Origin: Enoplolaimus lenunculus | Taxonomy: Eukaryota > Nematoda > Enoplea > Enoplida > Thoracostomopsidae | Length of the DNA stretch: 64,000 nt | Reading direction: 5' to 3' | Assembly (NCBI GenBank): GCA_030248215.1 | Contig: JASANG010001739.1 | Location: 1-64,000 of the forward strand | Part shown: piece after piece, positions 49,430-59,890 of the stretch | How positions within the stretch are numbered: the stretch's first letter is position 1 | Layout of the letters: each line of letters opens with the position of its first letter | Translations under genes and position numbers: made by a program | Notes under the pieces: model-generated | The model's database searches: none | What the model was told of the DNA's origin: nothing | What the model saw: only the letters and a program-made list of their open reading frames with translations

Positions 49430-49632
49430 TCAAGTATCCGGTTCCGGTATCCGGCATTTAAAAAATAAGCAAGAATAATATGCCAATTTTTCATTAAATT
49501 TTGATTGAGTAAAATTTTCCATACCGAAATTACCTCAAAATTCCGGTGAAAAAATACCGGATTAATTATCGGAACCGGATAGTGAAAGATACTGGAATTC
49601 CCTACTTGAACCGGAATTTCGGTTGCACCCTG
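49430..49632. repeat. CAGGGTGCAA-family MITE, right part
   Basis: GTTCCGGTATCCGGC...ATTATCGGAACCGGATAG...CGGAATTTCGGTTGCACCCTG. A related segment without a clean end lies at 51240-51360, and another at 53684-53962 (CAGGGTGCAA to GTACACCCTG). Confidence 0.6.
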
Positions 49633-50575
49633 ATATATATAAATACATGTGAGTGTAGCCAGTAGCCAGAACAAGCACAAATAGAAAATCGTTACTTCTG
49701 ATACCTATAGTATCTACACCGTATAAACAAGATATTTCGTATACGAGTACGTAAAAGTACTTCATTAAGTGTACATTTTAGCGATGAAGTTGCAATGCGT
49801 ATGTATCACTAGTTACGTAATATTACGTTACCGTTAAAGATGTGGCGAAACGTGATCCAGATGCCACTTCACGAAAAACAAATTAATTTAAAATTCAAAA
49901 CAAGTAGGTTCACGCCGTTCAAGCTATGTATACAGTAGAAACTTCCTAATTTACTGATTTACAACAGCAATCGGCACGTGTTTTTACGAATAGTTGCAGG
50001 TTTAGGGTTGCTTTATACTCGCCCACCGGCGCCGCATCGCTATTCTTATTCATTCAATTTTTTAAAACACTTAAATTAGCACGTATTTACGACGTGGTAT
50101 ATATATATGCCATTTCTTGAAATAATTCAATTTTAACAAAATCTAATATCAACCGTAAATCCAGTTAGCGCCGAAATATGTTTCACGTCGAGCATGAGAT
50201 CCAGCTCCGGCAACGCAATTTAATCAAACCCCACTGTTTGTCATGTCTGATTGTACAACACCGCCACAAAGTAGTAAGTTTATTCACGTAACTGTACGTA
50301 CTACAGTAACGTGGCTCCAATTTTAACAAACACGAGTAAACATTTTTAAATTCAAGAAGTGTTCCAAATGCTTCGAGGGTCAAATTATTTAAATCAATAA
50401 AACTGTATAATAATGGCACTGTGGTTCACGTTTTGAAGCCGCGAAGAAAATAAGTGTGCCACAAAAATAAAATGCAATACGAGAAGGTTCTAACATACAC
50501 TAAATGTTATCAGAACATGATACAGAAATTGGAGTCTCGGTGTCACAAACTGTCTCGACAAGCCTCGATATTTGG

Positions 50576-50976
50576 CAGGTCCCGGTCTCGCACTCGGTCT
50601 CGGTTATTTGATTCTCGGTGGTTTAGAACCGAGACCACAAGTAGAGGATTCAGCAGATGTGTCGCTGTGCTGTAGAAGTACGTGATGCCAGATGAATAAA
50701 ATTTCGCTGTGGATCTATGAATTTTCATAGTTACGCAATAATTATTATCAGCTATACTAAAAAACAAAAAACGCAATATATATAATTATTATCAGATGGT
50801 TTGAAAAAACGCAAAACAACTAAGGAAAGCTGAAAAACAACGAAAAATCTAATAAAAACAATTTAATTCAAAAATTTTAATTTTTTTCGGTGATGACCAA
50901 AAATTAACCGAGACCGAGACTTTTCATGCCGGTCTCAGTAGTCAGGTGTCGGCTGTTACCGAGACCGCCCATCCCT
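50576..50976. mobile_element. MITE-like element with CCGAGACC runs, CAGGGATGGGCGGT end
   Basis: Both ends are rich in GGTCTCGGT / ACCGAGACC blocks facing each other; the right end reads GACCGCCCATCCCTG. Left boundary (CAGGTCCCGGTCTCG) is less sure and no target duplication is visible. Confidence 0.5.
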
Positions 50977-51628
50977 GAACATGAATTGAATTTCGCCAAA
51001 ATAAAGACGGGAATTCAAAATAATTGCCCCATTATTAAATTAATGTTGAAAGCTTCCACTAATATTACTGTACACACTAGTTATAGTGCCAAAATCCGGA
51101 AGAAATGCAGTAGTTGGAAACGTATGATAAATTATGAAGTATGGCACAAATTGAAAATTTTGGCAATACACAGCAGTCAGACAATTTTAGAAAAATAAGT
51201 TAGATGCCAATTTTTCTCAAATTTTCAAACGAGAAAAATTTTCAATACCAAAAATACCGTAAAATTCCGGTGAACAAATATCGCATTTATTACCGGAACA
51301 GGATAGTCAAAAACACCGGTCTTCCCTACAGGAACAGGAATTCAGGTTGCAACCTGGTCCTAAGCCTAACTAGTAACTACTAAGGGACTTCGGGACGGAT
51401 CTGGGTGCGAAATGATGTAGATGATATGCTAAAATTTGCAAAATTCATTTTTGGATAACCGCCGGCTATACGTGGGAATCCGGGTGCGATTGGATATTAA
51501 TATATATGTACAGGACAATATAACATGCAAACATGAGCACTGTTGAAAGCATTTTTGTCGCGCAAAAGTATACATTTAATAGATTAAAATTAGTTGTTAG
51601 TTTGTACATATTTGTAATTCAATTTCAG

Positions 51629-51870
51629 TTGGCAAAGATGTTAACTTTACTTGCTCGGAAACGTAACCGTTGCAAAATGTTAAATATGTCCAGTTATCAC
51701 AAGCAGTTTCGTAGTATATATTCGGGACCACAACCAAAAATGTACTACAGGGTTATAGCAGCGGACACCGGAACCGTATATTGGTTTTTGCAGAATATTA
51801 AACCGGAACAAGATATTCGACACATGCTAACAAAGCGGCATTTCTGCTTATTCCCCATTTCAAATTACAA
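51629..51870 (+). CDS. Orphan exon candidate, unknown protein
   Basis: 80 open codons between a good acceptor (AATTTCAG) and a strong donor (TACAA/GTAAGT). Reads NRCKMLNMSSYHKQFRSIYS, then MYYRVIAADTGTVYWFL and KRHFCLFPISNYK; composition is protein-like but the family is not recognised. The frame is also open upstream to ATG 51533. No partner exons found. A MITE follows 14 bases after the donor. Confidence 0.35.
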
Positions 51871-51884
51871 GTAAGTAATACAAT

Positions 51885-52108
51885 GGCTGGGTTTCTGAAA
51901 CCGTACGAAGTACGACTTAGTGCTTAAGTACATGCTAAGTAATTATTTAATCATTTTGTAGTTTTTAAAAGCGTACTTTCCTGTTATGGCCATGGCTCAC
52001 ATTTCGCGTTTATTCGTTTTGCTAAAAAAGTTAAGTAATGTACTTAAATTGCCGACTTAAGTAATTACTTAAGTATAACTTAAGTATACAAGATTTAGAA
52101 ACCCAGCC
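51885..52108. mobile_element. MITE, GGCTGGGTTTCTGAAA ends, complete
   Basis: 224 bp. Ends GGCTGGGTTTCTGAAA and ATTTAGAAACCCAGCC are terminal inverted repeats; the interior is full of ACTTAAGTA palindromes. AAT occurs on both sides. Related copies at 57520-57655, 57770-57902 and 8267. Confidence 0.8.
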
Positions 52109-53161
52109 AATATTTTCGAAATGACGTATAAATGATAGTTTTTCTAAACAAGCTATACACTAAACTTAAAAATATCAACAAACCTTGATTTTCGACAAAA
52201 GAGCTGAAGCGCTGTTACTCATTTTATTTCACATAGAGATAATTAAATAAGACCTGAAAATAAAAGATTACAGGTACGTAAATAACTGTATCACCTACTA
52301 CAATCCCCAGCTAACCAACCGCACGGGCATTGCTACGAATGAGTAAACAGCTACACTGTGATAGAAATCGTGTTTAAATCAAATAATTTGACGGGTGTTC
52401 GACGACCTATAACGTGCAACTTATGAGCAGAGTACAACCGGAATTCCGGCTGCATCAGGTATTTTTCCCTTTAATTTTGCGGTATTGAAATTTGCTTAAT
52501 TTGAAAACTTTCAAAATACTGTAGCATATTCTAACATATTATTCCAAAATATTCAAAGTATGTATTGCCACACTGACAATTTGTCATATTCCATGTTTAA
52601 GAGCATCTTACTGTTACTGCATGTAAGTATTCTAAATGTTGCAATTACATATATTTTCCGAGAATTACTGACAGAGCATCACAGGTATGTAGATTTTACG
52701 TTCGCTAAAAGAGAAAAACACTAGAACTGTTTTAGATTGATATTTTAATAGGATCTCTGATGCAGTGGTTTAAATCAGAGAGAAACCAAATCAACTCAAT
52801 TTCATGTGGTCAAGGCAAGTAATTTATCAATCAGTAACAATCTTTTAAACCGAACACCCAGAACTATTGAATCATTTGCATAAACGATGTTTAGAATGGC
52901 CCACGTATAGAGCAGGGCAGGATCGTTTTCCGGAGGGGATATAATAGTCAGCTTAAGCTTTAGACTAGTTTTTTGCTTAGGCTTAGGAATAGGCTCATCC
53001 ATAAGCTTATAGACATAGGAGTATGCTATACTACTGTTCCGGCCCTGTTCTATACATGGGCCTTTAGAATTTTGCTTTCCGTTCATAACAACCGTCTTGT
53101 GGTTCAGGTATTTCCTTCATAGCAATATGTTAAAACAAGTGGTTAAAAAACAAAAATTAAG

Positions 53162-53222
53162 GCTCGCATATCCGGATAAATATCCGGGACGAATTACCGG
53201 ATATCCGTATATACAAAAAATC
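53162..53222. repeat. GGATATCCGGATA palindromic repeat
   Basis: CGCATATCCGGATAAATATCC and ATTACCGGATATCCGTATAT face each other, as in the copy at 21468-21552. Confidence 0.5.
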
Positions 53223-53683
53223 CAGTGCCCATTATCATTCAAAACCAACTCGACCAGTAATTAAATATGATCGACCAATTCAGATGTCTCAAAGAATTAG
53301 TGATGTTGCTCCATAAAGCCGAACGCATATGAAATACAGAAAAACGCGGTAACCAATAACATTCACAAAATTTACTGTTGATATTTAACAGAACAATAAT
53401 GAACACTACGGTACATTAAAATCGCAAATAGAACCAAGTATTAAATAAAACACGAGTTATAAAACGAAATCTAAGTGTATTTTACTGTAAAAATTACACA
53501 GGTTTATCCTAAAACTACAACTTAATACTGAAAAGGTTCGTTAGAGAGTTATCATATACATCTTAATGATGCAAGTTTCTCGGTTGGCTGAGTATAATAA
53601 TCCTGGAAGATTTCCACACGTTTTATACAAATTGTTAATTAGCCAAGAATTTTACACTACAAATGTCATAAATACAATAATCA

Positions 53684-53962
53684 GGGTGCAACAGAATTAA
53701 AAACAACAGATCTCTCTTCGGCATATGCTATATTCATCAAAAAACGGTAACATGCAGCGCTTCACTGCTTAAATCGATGCTTCAACCGTGCTCGCACAAG
53801 CTAGTGCAAACATGTACACGACACTCGTTAATGTGCAACTCAAAATTATCAACATCGAAAATAACAGAAAATGTGCTAAAAAGATACCTGGGTTTAAGAT
53901 CGAAAACTGGATAGTAAAAAACGAACACTGTGCCTATCGGAACCGGATTGCCGGTACACCCT
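53684..53962. repeat. CAGGGTGCAA-family MITE, diverged
   Basis: Left end CAGGGTGCAACAGAATT at 53683, right end ACCGGATTGCCGGTACACCCTG at about 53962; interior poorly conserved. Confidence 0.5.
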
Positions 53963-54669
53963 GAAAACAGTATGTTACAATTTTGTGAAAGCTCAAACGC
54001 GTATGCAGCAGGTATAGCAACATAAAATACAATGTTTTGAAGTTCACACCGTTCAGCTGCAAAAGACAATTAAAATAAATACGCGAATTTTTGGAACATC
54101 GAAAAAGAGTGCGAGCTGGCCAAAATTGAAGTTGAACTAAGTAGAAATCACTGCACTGATATTGGATTGTTAACATTGACTGTAGTCGCGGTTGCATAAA
54201 TTGAAGCAATAGTCTTCTGGTTTACAAAATTCAACTTCAAAAGGTCAATGACAATGCATGGGCGGTTTTTAGAGTACCGATTGCCTAATTATTAAAGCTA
54301 TCATAGCACGTAAATGTGACTGCTTCAATGTCTTGCGCATAGCGAAAACTCGAATTTTGAATTGCGAAAGCGAACGCAATAAACGTACTGAGCACGTAAT
54401 TCTGAAGCGTAAGGTACCTGTTTAGTTCCCCTCCAACTAACATTAATTTAATAGGTAAAATACTACTACATTACCACACGCTTTGGCTTATAGGCAATTT
54501 TTGTTCTGTGTTGAGAAAAGCATATGTGGGAAGAAGTAAGCAAGTACCAAGTGTAATGACAACGTCGCTTTATCCTACGTCAAATATTTCAGAGATTCTT
54601 AACTGGATAAGTAACACTTATGCTGATCATAGTCGCACTATAACTGCCAAACTCATTGATCAGCTATTG

Positions 54670-57388
54670 TCACATAACATCAATGAAATATTCTCCACAA
54701 GGATTGCCCATCGCGATTTTAAAGCTCTGCCGCGAGCCAGTTAAATCCGATGGCAATGCATCCAACGGCGCATCAGTACTTGTCTTCTGGTCTTTAGAAC
54801 TGCCTTTATGGTCACCAGATGCTCGATTTTCACCCTGTCGTTGTTCGCAGCTACCTTCACCCTGGGGTCTACAGCCATCACCCTTCGATCCAATATTACT
54901 CGCTTCAACAGATTTTGACGTCAAGCCAGCTGCTGCGGCAATAGCTTCGCTATTTGCATAATTATTGCTGCTGTTGTTGTTGTTGTTACTGTTATCGCTG
55001 TTATTTGAGCTGCAGCTAACTACACTACCATTGTTTCCTGCGACATTATTGCAGTTTTTGTTGTTTTTCAGGGACGGTGCTGTTGCTGAGATGGACGCAA
55101 ACGGTGAAGAGGTTGCTAACGGTGATCCAGGCGCGATTGGTGTCATTGTGGAACAATTTGATTGCATATTGCTGTTTGCATTACTATGAATAGTACTTCC
55201 TTTTTTATTGTTGCTGGTGCCAACAGAGACAGAGCTACACTGAGCTGACGGCGGTGGTGCAGGGCACGATTGTGGTGGATTTTCCGAATATTCCTGTCCA
55301 GCAGGCATAGATGATTGTTGCATCGCTAGAGCTTCTTGATAAGAAGGTGGCTGCTGTTGCAAGTGGTTGATTTGTTTCAATAATGGTTTTCGGCTGTTAC
55401 TGCGTTGTCTGCTGTGATCGTGGCCACTGCTAGCACTCTCTGCTGCAAAACAATAATATATTTAGATATTTCAAAATCTGTCTCCGTTGGTGTCAGCAAA
55501 ATAGCATAAGCATAACACACAGCACTTTGTTTCCCAAGGTTCTATTCCAATATTCACAGTATGTCTAGTTTCTGTTTTACGGTATAAAACAAAAACAACT
55601 CTTTAAAATAAATAACGGTCCTTCTCAATCGGGACAGTTGAAAACAAAACCTAATAATTTACCTGATCCTCCACTGGCAGTGCTTCCCATTTCTGACGCG
55701 CCTCCCTGAAGCGACGACGAGGGTGCAGACGATCGATCGCCCAAGATTGGCGGTGGCTGCTGATTGTTTATCATGGTTGTTTGATATTGTTGCTGAAGCA
55801 AATTCTTAACTGGTGGCATCGAATTGGGGCCAGCGGCCTGTAAATCTGGTTGTTGTCCAAACTGAGGCGTTACACGTCCGACGGAGCCAGAAAATGAATT
55901 TGCCGTCGTCACCGCCACAGGAAATTGGGACGTAGACCCTGCTGATACTGGTGGTAGTGGATGTGTAGTTGGTCGCATGAACGCTGGAGTTGACGATGTT
56001 ACTCCCATTGGAACAGCCGACTGAGGTCTAGGCGGCAAGCCTGGAATAGATCCTAGAGCCCACGGAGTTGGCGTTGGTGCCATCGGAGGCGGTGTCGGCT
56101 GTTGCTGCGGTCCCATGTGGTGAAATCCCATGCTTGAATTGCTCACCGTTGCACCACCTTGCGAAGCAATTGGTATACCGAGACCCGGAGCAGGTAACGG
56201 TGCAACCGTGTCAATGTCGTCAGTAGCGTTACCACCTTCAATACCTGAGTCACCAGGCTGACGATCGTAACGCTGCTGCGACGCCATTGCTGAAGTGCCC
56301 GGGGGTGGCATTGGTTGGTGAAAATGAGATTGCGGATGATGCATGCATTGCTGTTGTGGCATACCTGATGCACCGCTGTGGGGAGGGAACATTCCAACGG
56401 TATGATGATATCCCTTGATCCCTGGTTGAGACGAATTGTCAAGGCGCATTGATTCAAGGCCTAGAATATTGCTTGCAACTACATGTGATTTGAAGCTTTA
56501 TAGTGAACTATATAAACTACAAACAGTGCAAAAATATCAAAAAAAACAAATAGTTTAATCAAACTACAGGCTAGGCACACGGTCAAAATAAAAAATATTT
56601 GTCAAACATTATACCAACGTCAAAGTTTCGAGTATAATTCCAATATCACACGTATTTGCTCGGTTAAAGACAAATGAGTGACTTAGCTAATCATTACGTA
56701 TGAAGCCTGTAAAAGTAAGATCCCCAACCATAAGTATATGTTAAACAAGCGCAATTAAATTACATAAATTTCACAATAACTGTTCTGAACTCACTGCCGC
56801 ACAGATCTGAAAATACAAAGTAGCACTGTTCGGCGAACGTTATTTTGTTCACTGTATGCTTGATATAACCACGGCGTAACATTTCAGCTGCATATTTTTT
56901 CGCTTGACTGCGATTATTCTCAAAATCCTTTACATGCTTCATTAACCAATCAACCGCTTCGGAGCCTTAAAGTAAACAATAATGGATCTTTGAAGACAAT
57001 TATAACACGTACTTGAAAGCTAATTTCCACGTTCCGTTATTTTACGTTTTAGTATATAGGTAACACATAAAAAACAACTATCCGAAATACTGTAAACGGA
57101 TGCCAAATACATACGAGAACATGTGTTTATTAACGAGTTAGTCTTGTACACTTAGCTAGGCAGTTTTACAAAATTTTTCTTTTCCTATGAAACTGCAACG
57201 AAGCAATTCAAGTTTTCAAATAACAATTGCAGATAAAAATGCTTGCGTACCGATAAAAGCGTTCGGAATCGTAATTTTCAACCATGTTCGATCGTGAATA
57301 TCCAGTCCTGAGTCTGGTCTAGCCATACTGCGAACTATCGCAAGCATATCATGCTTTTCCAGTTCGAGTGGTTCTTGTTGCCAATGAC
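54670..57388 (-). CDS. dsh/DVL: Dishevelled, DEP domain to C-terminus (3' exons)
   Basis: Dishevelled carries Wnt signals from Frizzled to the destruction complex and the planar-polarity branch. Exons on the minus strand: 57251-57388, 56795-56965, 55663-56460, 54670-55442 (stop TGA); phases all fit. The first two encode the DEP domain: [67 protein letters not shown], close to human DVL. After it come VAPLPAPG (DVL has TLAPLP), a long Gln/Pro/Ser/Asn-rich region, the PY-type motif PPSYQEAL, and the end GEYFIDVM, matching the conserved FFVDVM terminus of animal dishevelled. PDZ and DIX exons are not seen up to 64000 and are presumably further upstream. Downstream of the stop codon no AATAAA was evident. 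Confidence 0.9.
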
Positions 57389-57519
57389 CTGGAACCACAG
57401 AAACAAATTGAGTTTATATTGGCACGTGTTTCTGAAATTTTAAGTAACCGTTGAGGCATATTGACAAAATTGAAATTGTAAACTCATGGAGTGTGCTTAA
57501 TATAAAGCAAAACTATTAC

Positions 57520-57902
57520 TTCCTTGTTCTGACAACAGCTCACATAGGCGTTTGTTTGTTTTTGCTCAAAAAGTTAAATACTTAAGTCGGCTACTTAAGC
57601 AATTACTTATGAATAAATTAAGTAAATACTTAAGTAAGATTTCAGAAACCCAGCCACTGTCATTACATAAAAGTAGTTTTTCTTTATATTAATTAGGCAC
57701 TACGAGATTACAATTTCAGCTAAACCATTTTTAGCATAACTATTCGGTTAATTTGTAATCCATCAATTTCGTCAGCGACTTAAGTATTTACTTAACTTAA
57801 GTCTAAAGTACGCTTTGAAAAACGACAAAATGGCTAAGTAATCACTTAGCACGTACTAAAGTACCAAATTATACTTAAGCGGGCTTTCAGAAACACAGCC
57901 AA
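57520..57902. repeat. Two copies of the GGCTGGGTTTCTGAAA MITE family
   Basis: Reverse-oriented ends TTTCAGAAACCCAGCC (57640-57655) and TTTCAGAAACACAGCC (57887-57902), each preceded by the ACTTAAGTA-rich interior. Left ends are eroded. In the dishevelled intron next to the DEP exon. Confidence 0.65.
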
Positions 57903-58115
57903 TAATACAGGCATCCGTACATGGTAATTACACGACCTGTTCAGCGGGAAATAAAAAGACTATGGGCTTAAATGCTGGGATGTTCCGATACGTGAAAACA
58001 TGAAGCCAGAGGAAAAAATGGACTAGCAAGGCGTTTGTCGTAATTCCTTAAGATACAATTAAAATGTAGAAGGGATTTGACTATAAAACTAATCCACCAT
58101 CCGCTTTAATTAATC

Positions 58116-58157
58116 GTTCATTCTCATTCATTCATTCATTCATTCATTCATTCATTG
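58116..58157. repeat. (CATT)n microsatellite
   Basis: About nine uninterrupted TTCA units after one imperfect unit. Confidence 0.9.
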
Positions 58158-58727
58158 AGTACACGTGTACTCGTGCTATACATATTTTTACTTTTTCAAT
58201 TTTATTCTGTGAACGAATGTTAAAACAAAACTAATGTTTCGAAAACTTTCTGACACACTAAGAATCAGTCAACTCGAGAGTAAAGCTTGTTTATTTACGT
58301 TATTGTTACTAGTAATTTTGTCGCTTTTAAGACACTACAACGGTAAGCAATTAATATCAACTAAAGAGGCAGTATGAAAGAAAATGTTTAAAACGGCTAC
58401 CGTTACACTCTGGTTGTATCACTTAAAATAATAATAATGATAGTAGTCACACTAACACTAGAATTAAAGGTCAGAAATTCAGAGTACGTGTGTCATAAGT
58501 TAAGAAATAGGCGTTTTTCTCAAAATTGCACCGTTGTTTGTCTCGTCAATGCACGTCGAACGATATGTAATTTGCCTATCTTTATAAAAAAGCTTTTCAT
58601 CACACTGAACACGAAAATTGCTCAAATTTAAAAAAGTCAGAGGAAAACCATACCAGAAGAGTAATTTATTGCAGCTAATAATTAAAAGGTTATGTGAACT
58701 CTTAACTACCAGTCGCAGTTGGACTAC

Positions 58728-59676
58728 ATTTATTGAGCGAAGCTCGAACACACGTAAGCAATTAAGGTAATATGCAAATTAGTTATTAGCTAACTATTCA
58801 TTTATCGGTTTTAAAGGTTTGTAGACAATTTATTCAGATTCCTCGCACCCGAAAACCCATTACTGCTGAAATTAGATTGCTTGTAACCCTAATAATTAGT
58901 GAAACATTTTAAAAACGGCTAATTTAGGATTATCAGTTATGCTTATATGCAAATGATCTATTAGCTAACTACTCAATTATCGATTTTAGACGTTTGTAAA
59001 CAATTTATTCGGATTCCTCGCACCCAAAAACCTTCAGTAAACCTAATAATTATTGAATTAATTTAAAAAGTCCTAGTTTTGTCTTGTCAATTTAGCTAAT
59101 ATGCAAATTATCTATTAGCTAACTATTCAATTATCAGTTTTGGAGGTTTGTAAACAATTTCTTCAAATTCCTCGCACCTAAAAACCCTTTAGTGCTGAAA
59201 TTATAGTGCTTTTAACCTTAATAATTAGTGAAATATTGTAAAAAGTCCCAATTTAGGCTTATAAACTATGCTAATATGCAAATTATCTATTAGCTAACTG
59301 CTCAGTTATCGCTTTTGGAGGTTTATAAATTGTCTACGTAGATTTCTCGCACCCAAAAACCCTTTAATGCTAAAATTAGATTGCTTCTAACTGTAATAAT
59401 TTAATGAAATATTGTGGAAAGTCCTAATTTAGGCTTAATCAATTATGCAAATTAGCTTGTAGCTAATAAACGGCTTAAAAGTTTAAGACGCCAATGCGAG
59501 GTTAACACCCCAGGATAATTGGCTTTCAAACAAAAAAAGTTTATCAAAATTGGTTCTGCCGTTCCTGAGATTCTTTTCGGACGGACAGACATCCACCTTT
59601 CGACCCCCAAGTACAAAACATAAAACGCTTCGCGAAACTCCGAGCTTCGCTCGGAGTTTCGCTTCGCTCAATAATG
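58728..59676. mobile_element. MITE with internal tandem array (TTATTGAGCGAAGC family)
   Basis: About 950 bp. Ends ATTTATTGAGCGAAGC and GCTTCGCTCAATAAT are inverted repeats; the right end also holds a CCGAGCTTCGCTCGG hairpin. Inside are five tandem units headed TATGCAAATTA-CTATTAGC at 58771, 58946, 59100, 59275 and 59444, spacing 154-175 bases. The non-repeated tail includes GGACGGACAGACATCCAC. Copies at 5045, 32670 and 61755. Confidence 0.8.
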
Positions 59677-59874
59677 TTATCAGAGTGTTACACGCAGCAA
59701 GGTAGAACGTGGTCACAAGTTTTGAAGCGAACCCATTTAGGCTTACTCGTACAGTTTCCCGACATTTAAGGTTGCGGCCTTCGGTTGGGCTTAGGTAATA
59801 CTTTTCCGAAATCTAAGCCTAGACTTGTGGAGGAAGTATGCAAGAGACCAAGTAGTTCCAAATTAATACTACGG

Positions 59875-59890
59875 ATTGCAGACAACCGCG
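59875..59890 (+). promoter_or_regulatory. Possible splice or trans-splice acceptor before the MSP gene
   Basis: GGATTGCAG ends at 59881, nine bases before ATG 59891, the same arrangement as before the MOLO1-like start. Confidence 0.3.

Noticed and set aside
52802-53086. 95-codon minus-strand frame with Lys/Pro motifs
   Set aside because: Lys/Pro content comes from CTTAAGCCTAAGC-type low-complexity DNA; no clear splice sites.
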